This document shows, in pieces, positions 6,975 to 14,102 of a stretch of DNA of 18,356 nucleotides. Every line of letters begins with the position of its first letter. Positions within the stretch are counted from its first letter, which is position 1. Location of the stretch: NCBI GenBank assembly GCA_023136735.1, contig JAGLQQ010000026.1:1-18356 (forward strand), written 5' to 3'. The notes beneath the pieces are model-generated. The model ran no database searches, was not told the origin of the DNA, and saw nothing but the letters and a program-made list of their open reading frames with translations. Made by a program: the position numbers and the translations under genes. Origin of the DNA: Candidatus Omnitrophota bacterium (lineage in GTDB: Bacteria; Omnitrophota; Gorgyraeia; B26-G9).

Positions 6975-7888
6975 AAAAGATTTGAAGCTGCTTCCTTAAC
7001 TGACTGTGCGCTATTAATAAGCGTTTCTTTATCCTTTGGATTTAAATCCAGTTCAATTATTTCCTCAACCCCCTGCGCCCCTATTCGCACTGGTACTCCT
7101 ATGCAAGCGTCCTCTATCGAGTATTCGCCATGACAATACACGCAAGCAGGAACAACGGTTTTTTCGTCTTTAATAATTGCTCTTACCATACTGCATGCAG
7201 CAGCAGACGGCGCATAATATGCACTCCCTTGACCGAGGCTTGCAACAATCTGCGCCCCACGTTGAGCCGTTGCATGCGCAAGTTCCATACAAGTTTCCGC
7301 AGAGACGATATTACTCAACAATTTACCAGCTACCTTAGAAAAACCGGTAAGAGGGATCATGCCTTTAGAATGCGCTCCGATAACCATTGCTTCCACACTT
7401 GTAACCGGAACATCTAAATGCTCTGCGATGAGATTAGCAAATCTTGACGAGTCAAGTACTCCACCCATACCAATTACTTTTTTAGGAGAAAATTTGCTCA
7501 ATTTAAGAGCAAGATTAGTTAGAATATCCAGAGGATTAGTAACAATGAGAATAATTGAATCCGGAGCCTTTTCTGTAATCAAGGGTATTACTGTTTGCAT
7601 TATAGCTGCGTTTTTCTTAAGCAAGTCTACTCTGGTCATTCCCGGTTTACGAGCAAGTCCTGCTGTAACAACAACCACTGCTGAATCACTTATATCCTTA
7701 TAGTCACTTGTGCCTAGAATCCTGCGGTTATGACCCGCAACATACCGTGCATCAGATAGATCAAGCCCCTTGCCTTTTGCAATGCCCTCTGCTATATCAA
7801 GTAAAACCACATCCGCAAGATCTGCTTCTGCAATACGCTGCGCTAATGTTCCGCCTACATTCCCTGCTCCGATAACACTAACTTTCAT
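6971..7888 (-). CDS. mdh: Malate dehydrogenase (NAD-dependent, LDH-like type)
   Basis: This 305-residue protein interconverts malate and oxaloacetate with NAD. The Rossmann loop is GAGNVGG (7-13), and D31 at the end of strand 2 favours NAD over NADP. LARKPGMTRVD (78-88) carries two arginines (R80 and R86) typical of malate rather than lactate specificity. NPLD (118-121) contacts the cofactor. GVLDSSRF (143-150) gives catalytic D146 and substrate Arg149, and the catalytic His is H173 in IGAHSKGMIP. In most relatives that motif reads HGDxM, so the SKG is unusual. AAGGAG precedes the ATG. The 148-base spacer upstream (7889-8036) separates it from the aminotransferase gene; I see no clear terminator or promoter there. 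Its stop overlaps apbE, and aconitase follows, suggesting one transcript. Confidence 0.92.
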   Translation of the reverse strand: MKVSVIGAGNVGGTLAQRIAEADLADVVLLDIAEGIAKGKGLDLSDARYVAGHNRRILGTSDYKDISDSAVVVVTAGLARKPGMTRVDLLKKNAAIMQTVIPLITEKAPDSIILIVTNPLDILTNLALKLSKFSPKKVIGMGGVLDSSRFANLIAEHLDVPVTSVEAMVIGAHSKGMIPLTGFSKVAGKLLSNIVSAETCMELAHATAQRGAQIVASLGQGSAYYAPSAAACSMVRAIIKDEKTVVPACVYCHGEYSIEDACIGVPVRIGAQGVEEIIELDLNPKDKETLINSAQSVKEAASNLL

Positions 7889-8036
7889 TGATTTCTCCTT
7901 AAAAATTAAGAACTATTTTATTGTCTGCGGGTTATGTTTTATGATAATGAGGGGCTGAGCTTTTAAAGATTTGAGTTTATTGGTGTTCTTGGGTATCGCT
8001 ACTAGGCATACAGTTAGATCACTGGAGTTTTAATAT

Positions 8037-9203
8037 TTAATTGAGATTCTTGACCCATTCACTTATTCTGTCTAATCCCTTTTCTATTTGTTCAGTGCTA
8101 GTAGCAAAGCTAAGCCTTATATACTCACTTTGGCCAAATCCAATGCCTGGGATTACAGCAACCTGTGCTTCATCAAGAAGCCGCTGCGCAAATTCCAGCG
8201 AATCAAGCCCTGTTTTTGAAATATTACAGAACACATAAAACGCTCCCTCAGGTTTAACAACGCTTAAACCTTCTATTGCATTAATGCGATCGACAATGTA
8301 ATCGCGGCGCTTTACAAATTCTTTCTTCATTATATTAATACAATCATCTCCGCCGCTCAAAGCAGCTACTGCTGCCGCCTGAGCGATAGAATTCGGACAT
8401 GACGTGGAATGATCTTGTAAATTAGATATCTTAGAGACCGCTTCCTTTGGCCCGGCCAAATAGCCTATTCTCCAACCTGTCATTGAATAAGCCTTAGAAA
8501 GCCCATTAACAGTGAATGTCAACGGATACATTTTTTCATCAAGCGATGCAATAGACACATGCTCAGCTTTATCGTATATCAGTTTTTCATATATCTCATC
8601 ACTTATTACATAAATTCCGTAATCAGTAGCGATTTTCGCTATTTGCTTTAATTCCTCTTTAGTATATACACACCCTGTCGGATTTGATGGCGAATTTATT
8701 ATCACAGCCTTTGTTTTTTTCTTTATCGCTTTTTCAAGCTGCTCCGGAGTTATTTTGAATTTATTTTTTTCTTCACCTTGAATAAAAACAGGTTTGCCTT
8801 GAGCGACCTTAACCATTTGAGGATATGAAACCCAGTAAGGCATAGGGATGATAATCTCATCATCTTTATCGCAAATAATTTGCAAAATACTATACAAAGA
8901 ATGCTTTGCCCCATTAGAAACTACTATTTGAGAAGAATCGTAGTGCAGGTTATTATCTTTTCTAAACTTTTCCACAATAGCCGCCTTTAACTGCGGCGTT
9001 CCCGTAGATGGTGTATACTTAGTAAAGCCTTCACTTATCGCTTTTACAGCAGCTTCCTTTATATGCTCCGGCGTATCAAAATCCGGCTCTCCTGCGCCAA
9101 AACTAACAACATCAACCCCGTCCTTTTTCAATTGCTTTGCTTTACTGGTAATCGCTAACGTTGGAGATGAAGTCAAACTTTGCACTCGATGCGCCAGTTT
9201 CAT
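8037..9203 (-). CDS. Pyridoxal-phosphate aminotransferase class I, aspartate aminotransferase type
   Basis: The enzyme moves amino groups between aspartate/glutamate and their keto acids; other substrates are possible in this subfamily (I-gamma). Fold-type I residues are all visible: FGAGEPDFDTP (35-45), TKYTPSTGTPQLK (61-73), NPTG with N174, SDEIYE with D202 and Y205, Schiff-base Lys237 in NGLSKAYSMTGWRIGY (233-248), and the carboxylate-binding Arg363 in YIRLSFA. The 388-residue length is usual. The ATG overlaps the rplQ stop by 4 bases (ATGA), so it is read as the last gene of the ribosomal alpha operon or by translational coupling to it. Malate dehydrogenase next in line would supply oxaloacetate, which supports the aspartate assignment. 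Prephenate aminotransferase activity, known in some relatives, cannot be excluded. Confidence 0.9.
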   Translation of the reverse strand: MKLAHRVQSLTSSPTLAITSKAKQLKKDGVDVVSFGAGEPDFDTPEHIKEAAVKAISEGFTKYTPSTGTPQLKAAIVEKFRKDNNLHYDSSQIVVSNGAKHSLYSILQIICDKDDEIIIPMPYWVSYPQMVKVAQGKPVFIQGEEKNKFKITPEQLEKAIKKKTKAVIINSPSNPTGCVYTKEELKQIAKIATDYGIYVISDEIYEKLIYDKAEHVSIASLDEKMYPLTFTVNGLSKAYSMTGWRIGYLAGPKEAVSKISNLQDHSTSCPNSIAQAAAVAALSGGDDCINIMKKEFVKRRDYIVDRINAIEGLSVVKPEGAFYVFCNISKTGLDSLEFAQRLLDEAQVAVIPGIGFGQSEYIRLSFATSTEQIEKGLDRISEWVKNLN

Positions 9204-9817
9204 TTCTTTTCCACCTTATCCTTATCCTTCTTTAGAAATTTTCTTAACCCCCCCAAGAATCCCTTTTTGTCATCATCTTTAATGTCTTTTGAGGTTTTGG
9301 TCTCTTTAGATTCCTTAGCTGCTTTAGTAGCCTTAGCTCCTTGAGTATCCTTGGTTTTTTCTTTTTTAGCTTCTTTACTTTCCTTTACTTCTTTTTTCAC
9401 GTCTTTGACAGCCGCAGTCTTTTTCACTTTTTTAGGCTTTTTAGCCTTCGGGTCTTCTTTTTTCATTTCTGTCATCTCGAGAATAACTAAAGATGCGTTA
9501 TCACCGCGTCTATTGCCCAAATGGACAATACGGGTATATCCGCCAGCACGTCCGCTAAAACGAGGAGCAACTTCAGAGAACAACAACTTAACCAAACTTC
9601 GATCAGCTAAAACCGCAAAGGCCTGCCGACGTGAAGCAAGAGTATCCTTCTTGCCAAATGTGATAAGCTTTGCAAGTAATCGACGAGATTCCTTAGCTAA
9701 GGTTTCAGTTGTTTTTATTCTTTCCTCTACAAGTAAACTTTTAACTTGATTCCTTAGTACTGCTTTTCTATGTGCGCTTTGCCTACTTAAGCGTTTACTG
9801 CTTTTTCTGTGCCGCAT
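9200..9817 (-). CDS. rplQ: Large-subunit ribosomal protein bL17 with long Lys-rich C-terminal tail
   Basis: Residues 1-116 are a complete bL17, opening MRHRKSSKRLSRQSAHRKA and ending with the YTRIVHLGNRRGDNASLVIL segment. L17 binds 23S rRNA near the peptide exit tunnel. The normal length is about 115-130 residues, but here the protein is 205. Residues 117-205 form a low-complexity tail full of Lys, Glu, Ala and Thr, ending with a hydrophobic patch GFLGGLRKFLKK (186-197). The tail is in frame, shares the gene's base composition in general, and ends in TGA within the ATGA overlap with the aminotransferase gene, so it is unlikely to be an artefact. AAGGAT overlapping the rpoA stop is the ribosome binding site. 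The function of the tail is unknown. Confidence 0.95.
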   Translation of the reverse strand: MRHRKSSKRLSRQSAHRKAVLRNQVKSLLVEERIKTTETLAKESRRLLAKLITFGKKDTLASRRQAFAVLADRSLVKLLFSEVAPRFSGRAGGYTRIVHLGNRRGDNASLVILEMTEMKKEDPKAKKPKKVKKTAAVKDVKKEVKESKEAKKEKTKDTQGAKATKAAKESKETKTSKDIKDDDKKGFLGGLRKFLKKDKDKVEKK

Positions 9818-9827
9818 ATTATTATCC

Positions 9828-10811
9828 TTATTTTTTTAAAAGATCATCAACCTTCATTCCAAACGATAACCCCATAGACAGCAAAATGCAATTTATTTCC
9901 GCAAGTGACTTCTTGCCAAAATTACGGTATTTAAGCATTTCCAGCTCTGTACGACGCACAACCTCACCGACACTTTTAAGGCGTGCCTCTTTAAGACAGT
10001 TTGCGCTTCTTACAGACAGATCTAGTTCGCTAACGTTCATTTTTAGCTTTCCCAAAAGCTCTTGGTCTACTTCTGGTTTTTCCTCTTCAACATCTTCTTC
10101 TTCAATGACTCCAAATTTCATAAAGATATCCAAATGTCTCTGAGAAATATTTGCCGAATGCAGCAAGGCATCTTTAGGTGTTATGCTTCCATTAGTCCAT
10201 ATCTCAAGAATGAGACGATCATAATCAGTAATCTGTCCCACCCGAGCATTTTCAACATCGAAATTCACTTTAGTTACAGGAGTAAAGATCGAATCCATAT
10301 TGATCGCTCCTATTGTTTTATTCTCGGCATTCCCCAAGCGCTCTGCTGTAACATACCCTCGCCCCTTGCTTACAGTAAGCTCCATGTTTAATTTGCCATT
10401 CTTATCCAAAGTTGCAATATGTACATCAGGATTAATAACTTCTACAGTTTCATCAACAATTAAATCAGCCGCTGTAACTTCACTGTTTTTACCTGACTTA
10501 AGATAAATAGTTTTCTGCGTAGTACCATGAACTTTTAAAACAACCTTCTTTAAGTTAAGGATTATCTGCGCCACATCTTCCACAACTCCTTCAACCGTAG
10601 AAAACTCATGCAAAGCGTTTTCTATTTTTACCGATATAATCGCTACCCCTTCAATGGAAGAAAGCAATACTCTTCTTAAAGTGTTTCCCATCGTTATTCC
10701 AAATCCGCGCTCAAAAGGCTCTGCAGTAAATTTACCATAAGTATCGCTCAGCGTATTTTCATCGCATATAATAGTCTTTGGCATCTGAAAATCTTTCCAC
10801 TTAGCTCCCAT
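9828..10811 (-). CDS. rpoA: DNA-directed RNA polymerase subunit alpha
   Basis: Alpha dimerises through its N-terminal domain to start RNA polymerase assembly, while its C-terminal domain touches promoter UP elements and activators. The N-terminal domain is clear from EPFERGFGITMGNTLRRVLL (31-50) and the region following. The C-terminal domain begins near residue 255, with DLSVRSANCLKEA and KYRNFGKKSLAEI as its helix-hairpin-helix DNA-contact parts. I chose the ATG at 10811 (327 residues) because GAGGAGGT lies just upstream; an upstream in-frame TTG at 10826 would add five residues but falls too near that site. An acidic linker (residues about 230-240, EEEDVEEEKPE) joins the domains. It lies between rpsD and rplQ, the standard alpha-operon position. 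Confidence 0.97.
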   Translation of the reverse strand: MGAKWKDFQMPKTIICDENTLSDTYGKFTAEPFERGFGITMGNTLRRVLLSSIEGVAIISVKIENALHEFSTVEGVVEDVAQIILNLKKVVLKVHGTTQKTIYLKSGKNSEVTAADLIVDETVEVINPDVHIATLDKNGKLNMELTVSKGRGYVTAERLGNAENKTIGAINMDSIFTPVTKVNFDVENARVGQITDYDRLILEIWTNGSITPKDALLHSANISQRHLDIFMKFGVIEEEDVEEEKPEVDQELLGKLKMNVSELDLSVRSANCLKEARLKSVGEVVRRTELEMLKYRNFGKKSLAEINCILLSMGLSFGMKVDDLLKK

Positions 10812-10834
10812 AAAATACCTCCTCAAAAATTCAA

Positions 10835-11464
10835 TTATTTAGAATATAACTCTACGATTAACTGTTCCTGCACTGCAAACGGAACTTCTTCACGTGTTGG
10901 AAGCTTCGCTATTTCAGCTTTAAGATCTTTACTATCCACATTTAACCAAGAAGGAACGATTCTTTCTTTAGTAATTTTCAGGTTTTCTTTTAGCTGTTTT
11001 GTAAGCTTTTCCTTGGTCTGGATCTTTATTTTTTCACCTGTTGTAACCAGATAAGATGGAATGTCTACCTTTTTGCCGTTTATAGTAACATGTCCGTAAC
11101 GAACAATTTGGCGCGCCTGGGGAAGAGATACAGCAAACCCAGTACGTAAGATAACATTATCAAGTCTTCTTTCTAGAAGCTGCAGCAATAATTCACCAGT
11201 TACTCCTTCTAATCTGTCTGCTTCATGAAAGTAACGCCTAAACTGCCTCTCTAGTACTCCATATATTCTTTTTACTTTCTGCTTTTCTCTGAGCTGCAAT
11301 CCGTAATCTGATATCTTCCTCCTGCGGCCTTTGCCATGCTGACCGGAAGGATAGCTGCGTTTTACAAAAGCACATTTATCCGTGCTGCAACGCAGTCCCT
11401 TTAAAAATAATTTTGTTCCCTCTCGACGACAAATTCGACAGGACGCTCCAGTATATCTTGCCAT
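10835..11464 (-). CDS. rpsD: Small-subunit ribosomal protein uS4, zinc-binding form
   Basis: S4 is a primary 16S rRNA binder that nucleates 30S assembly; in many bacteria it also represses the alpha operon by binding its mRNA. The N-terminus MARYTGASCRICRREGTKLF holds C9 and C12, followed by C26 and C31, the four ligands of the zinc-containing S4 form. The S4 RNA-binding domain is seen around RLDNVILRTGFA (101-112) and the following VRYGHVTINGKK. The length of 209 residues is typical. GGAGGT precedes the ATG closely. A 75-base T-rich spacer (11465-11539) separates it from rpsK; I see no distinct S4-binding pseudoknot there by eye. Confidence 0.97.
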   Translation of the reverse strand: MARYTGASCRICRREGTKLFLKGLRCSTDKCAFVKRSYPSGQHGKGRRRKISDYGLQLREKQKVKRIYGVLERQFRRYFHEADRLEGVTGELLLQLLERRLDNVILRTGFAVSLPQARQIVRYGHVTINGKKVDIPSYLVTTGEKIKIQTKEKLTKQLKENLKITKERIVPSWLNVDSKDLKAEIAKLPTREEVPFAVQEQLIVELYSK

Positions 11465-11539
11465 TATACCTCCAAATTTTCTTTCTTTTAATTTTTTTGT
11501 CTGCTACTTATAGCTTTTTTCTTTTCGGTAAAATCAGTA

Positions 11540-11932
11540 CTATACTCTTCTTCTTTTAGGAGGACGACATCCGTTATGCGGTACTGGGGTGACGTCTTTA
11601 ATCAAAGTGATCTGTATCCCTGCAGCCTGCAAAGCCCTTATTGCCGACTCTCTTCCTGAGCCGGGGCCTTTAACAAACACAACAATTTCTTTCATGCCTG
11701 ACTCACGGGCTCTTTTTGCCGCGTTTGTAGCAGCAACCTGAGCCGCAAATGGAGTAGATTTACGCGAACCTTTAAAACCGCTTGTACCTGCGCTTGCCCA
11801 GGATATCACATTTCCATTATTATCCGTAATAGTAATAATAGTATTATTAAATGTTGCCTGGATATGAGCGATGCCCTCGCTTACATGCCTGGTTATCTTT
11901 TTGCGTGCTTTAGGTTTTTTCTGTTTCGCCAC
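11540..11932 (-). CDS. rpsK: Small-subunit ribosomal protein uS11
   Basis: S11 sits on the 30S platform and contacts 16S rRNA and mRNA near the E site. The 130-residue sequence contains ITRHVSEGIAHIQATFNNTI, the SWASAGTSGFKGSRKSTPFA segment and the conserved ending around TPVPHNGCRPPKRRRV. The start is GTG at 11932, with AAAGGAG about seven bases upstream. The first 13 residues are Lys-rich, as is common in this family. It lies 27 bases after rpsM and before rpsD in the standard alpha-operon order. Confidence 0.97.
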   Translation of the reverse strand: MAKQKKPKARKKITRHVSEGIAHIQATFNNTIITITDNNGNVISWASAGTSGFKGSRKSTPFAAQVAATNAAKRARESGMKEIVVFVKGPGSGRESAIRALQAAGIQITLIKDVTPVPHNGCRPPKRRRV

Positions 11933-11959
11933 TTTTGTCTCCTTTAATATATATCTTTT

Positions 11960-12328
11960 TTATTTTTTTTTCCCCGTAGAGCGCCTAATCGGCCCCTTAC
12001 GCGTTCTTGAGTTGGTTTTAGTACGCTGCCCACGAACCGGTAATCCTCGTTTATGCCGCATTCCGCGATAAGTACCGATTTCCATAAGTCTCTTAATGTT
12101 TTGAGAAACTTCACGACGCAGGTCACCTTCAACCCGGTAATCCTTTTGGATTACAGCTGTGATTCTTGAGACCTCATCCTCTGTTAAATTTTTTGCTCTA
12201 GTATCAGGATCAATACCCGCAACGCTTAATATTCTATTAGAAATAACTCTCCCTATACCATGAATATAGGTTAAAGATATCTCTATTCTTTTTTCTTTCG
12301 GTAAATCAACTCCAAGAATTCTCGGCAC
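11960..12328 (-). CDS. rpsM: Small-subunit ribosomal protein uS13
   Basis: S13 is in the head of the 30S subunit and forms intersubunit bridges with the 50S. The 122-residue protein has the usual opening PRILGVDLPKEKRIEISLTY, the helix-turn segment IHGIGRVISNRIL, and the C-terminal GTYRGMRHKRGLPVRGQRTK with a basic tail that reaches the P-site tRNA. The start codon is GTG at 12328. AGGAGG lies at the correct distance and overlaps the rpmJ stop codon, so initiation is probably linked to rpmJ translation. Confidence 0.97.
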   Translation of the reverse strand: MPRILGVDLPKEKRIEISLTYIHGIGRVISNRILSVAGIDPDTRAKNLTEDEVSRITAVIQKDYRVEGDLRREVSQNIKRLMEIGTYRGMRHKRGLPVRGQRTKTNSRTRKGPIRRSTGKKK

Positions 12329-12337
12329 AGTATCCTC

Positions 12338-12451
12338 CTATCCCTGCTTCTGTTTATGTTTGGGATTTTTACAGATTACTCTTACTACATTTTTCCTCTT
12401 AATGATTCTACAATTTTCGCACATAATGCGCACACTTGAACGAACTTTCAT
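12338..12451 (-). CDS. rpmJ: Large-subunit ribosomal protein bL36, zinc-binding form
   Basis: This 37-residue gene is between infA and rpsM. Its translation begins MKVRSSVRIMCENCRIIKRK and ends VICKNPKHKQKQG. Cys11, Cys14, Cys27 and His32 form the zinc ribbon of the C+ form of L36. The length matches the common 37-38 residue size. It starts one base after the infA stop codon, with its ribosome binding site inside infA, so the two are tightly coupled. L36 binds domain V/VI of 23S rRNA and is one of the last proteins added during 50S assembly. Confidence 0.95.
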   Translation of the reverse strand: MKVRSSVRIMCENCRIIKRKNVVRVICKNPKHKQKQG

Positions 12452-12452
12452 T

Positions 12453-12671
12453 TTATTTACCTCTATAAATAATTCTGCCTCTCGTCAAATCATATGGCGA
12501 GAGTTCTACGGTTACTAAGTCACCCGGCAATATACGGATAAAATGCATTCGCATTTTTCCGGAAACATGCGCAAGTACCATATGTCCATTTTCAAGCTTA
12601 ACTTTGAACATCGCATTCGGCAATGTTTCAAGAATCTTGCCTTCGACCTGTATAGCTGCTTCCTTTGCCAT
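12453..12671 (-). CDS. infA: Translation initiation factor IF-1
   Basis: IF-1 is a single OB-fold protein that occupies the A site of the 30S subunit during initiation. The 72-residue length is exactly typical. Recognisable parts are MAKEAAIQVEGKILETLPNA at the start, FKVKLENGHMVLAHVSGKMR in the middle and LSPYDLTRGRIIYRGK at the end. AAGGAG lies just before the ATG. It lies between map and rpmJ, as in Gram-positive-like operon orders. Confidence 0.97.
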   Translation of the reverse strand: MAKEAAIQVEGKILETLPNAMFKVKLENGHMVLAHVSGKMRMHFIRILPGDLVTVELSPYDLTRGRIIYRGK

Positions 12672-12687
12672 GATCTCCTTTTTTTTA

Positions 12688-13434
12688 TTAAACCCTGGTA
12701 AAAATTTCTGCCTTAGAATATGTCACGCAAACAGTATGTTCAAAATGCGCTGACAATTTCCTGTCTCTTGTTATCGCTGTCCAATCATCATCAAGGACAA
12801 CAACTTTTGAAGTCCCAGCATTAACCATCGGCTCTATCGCCAAAACCATTCCAGCCTCAAGAATAAGACCTTGCCCCGGCTCACCGAAATTTGGAATCTG
12901 CGGCTCTTCATGTAAGCTTGCTCCAATTCCGTGCCCCACAAAATCCCGGACTACTGAAAAACCTTCCTTTTCTACATACGACTGTACGGCATGAGAAACA
13001 TCACCCAGGCGATTTCCTTTTTTTGCCATATTAATCGCTTTATAAAGAGCTTCCCTGGTCACATCTAGCAGTTTTTTTGCTTCTTGACTGATCTTTCCCA
13101 CCGGATAAGTTATCGCAGCATCTCCAAAAAAACCGCCAAGCTCTACTCCAACATCGACACTTATAATGTCACCGTCTCTTAAAACTCTTCCACTGGGTAT
13201 TCCATGCACTACTTCCTCGTTAAGAGAGGCACAGATACTTGCGGGATAACCCCGATACCCTTTAAAAGCCGGAATTCCTCCGCTTTTTCGGATGAACTGT
13301 TCAGCTTGAACATCAAGTTCATGCGTTGTAATTCCAGGTTTTATTTTCGTCTTTAAAAATTTTAATGTTTTGGCTACTATTATGCTGGTTTTTTTTATCT
13401 TTGCTAGTTCACTTTTTGTTTTTTTTAAACTCAT
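12688..13434 (-). CDS. map: Methionine aminopeptidase type I
   Basis: The enzyme removes the initiator methionine from new proteins when the second residue is small. The 248-residue length and the pita-bread fold motifs fit the type Ia class, with no N-terminal extension. Metal ligands are D94 and D105 (in VDVGVELGGFFGD), H168 (GHGIG), E201 (AIEPM) and E232 (HFEHT), with H77 in the HGIP motif, each shifted by three positions from the well-known E. coli numbering. The ATG overlaps the adk stop as ATGA, so translation is coupled. infA follows 16 bases later. The adk-map-infA order is common in bacteria outside the gamma-proteobacteria. Confidence 0.97.
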   Translation of the reverse strand: MSLKKTKSELAKIKKTSIIVAKTLKFLKTKIKPGITTHELDVQAEQFIRKSGGIPAFKGYRGYPASICASLNEEVVHGIPSGRVLRDGDIISVDVGVELGGFFGDAAITYPVGKISQEAKKLLDVTREALYKAINMAKKGNRLGDVSHAVQSYVEKEGFSVVRDFVGHGIGASLHEEPQIPNFGEPGQGLILEAGMVLAIEPMVNAGTSKVVVLDDDWTAITRDRKLSAHFEHTVCVTYSKAEIFTRV

Positions 13435-14087
13435 TTTAAGCCGGATTTTTCAAATGTATCTCGCAAAACTCGATACAACTCATTTACATCTAAATCTCCA
13501 GAAACTTCCTTAAGTATTTCCTTCTGTTGGTAATAGTCTATTAGCTCACTGGTCTGTTTGTTATAAACTTCAATTCTATTTTTTATGGTTTCTTCTTTAT
13601 CATCTTCACGCTGATAAAGTTCGCCACCACAGCTGTCACAGATACCTTCTGTTTTAGGAGGAATATTAGTAACGTGAAAAATCTTACCACACTTTCGGCA
13701 AATTCTTCTGCCGGTAAGACGCTTTAATATTGTTTCCTCACTCGTTTGAAAATAAATTACTAAATCAAGAGGCATGTTCAGATTGTTTAACACTGCCTCA
13801 AGTAACTCTGCCTGGTTCTTTGTCCTCGGAAAGCCATCAAGCATGAACCCTAAGCTAGCATCTGTTTTTTTCAGCTTTGCTGTAATCATTCTGGCAACGA
13901 TCTCATCGGAAACAAGCTCTCCCTTGTCCATAAAAGACTTTGCCTCCTTGCCTTCAGGAGTATTATTTTTTACTGCCTCACGAAGCAAGTCGCCTGTAGA
14001 GAGATGCATCAGGCTATAATCTTTAGAAAGTACTCCAGCTTGAGTTCCTTTACCTGCTCCAGGGGGTCCCAACAGAACTAATCGCAT
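13431..14087 (-). CDS. adk: Adenylate kinase, zinc-binding LID form
   Basis: The enzyme balances ATP, ADP and AMP. The P-loop is GPPGAGKGT (7-15), the AMP-binding part is HLSTGDLLR (28-36), and LDGFPRTKNQAEL (83-95) carries the conserved Arg. The LID domain contains four cysteines, C130, C133, C150 and C153, which bind a structural zinc, as in Bacillus-type long adenylate kinases. Its 218 residues fit that long form. AAGGA precedes the ATG. It starts 15 bases after secY and overlaps map at its stop. Confidence 0.97.
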   Translation of the reverse strand: MRLVLLGPPGAGKGTQAGVLSKDYSLMHLSTGDLLREAVKNNTPEGKEAKSFMDKGELVSDEIVARMITAKLKKTDASLGFMLDGFPRTKNQAELLEAVLNNLNMPLDLVIYFQTSEETILKRLTGRRICRKCGKIFHVTNIPPKTEGICDSCGGELYQREDDKEETIKNRIEVYNKQTSELIDYYQQKEILKEVSGDLDVNELYRVLRDTFEKSGLK

Positions 14088-14102
14088 TTTTTATTATCCT
14101 TT

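Noticed and set aside
7889..8036. Regulatory element (promoter, riboswitch or terminator) in the spacer before mdh
   Set aside because: No good -35/-10 pair, no strong hairpin with a T-run on the minus strand and no known riboswitch core were seen.
9351..9749. A 132-codon plus-strand open frame opposite rplQ
   Set aside because: It is antisense to a secure ribosomal protein gene, is rich in Ser/Phe/Leu as expected from the complement of a Lys-rich tail, and shows no family motif.
11944..12132. A 62-codon minus-strand frame overlapping rpsM
   Set aside because: It is a different frame of the rpsM coding region; S13 is full length and explains the DNA.
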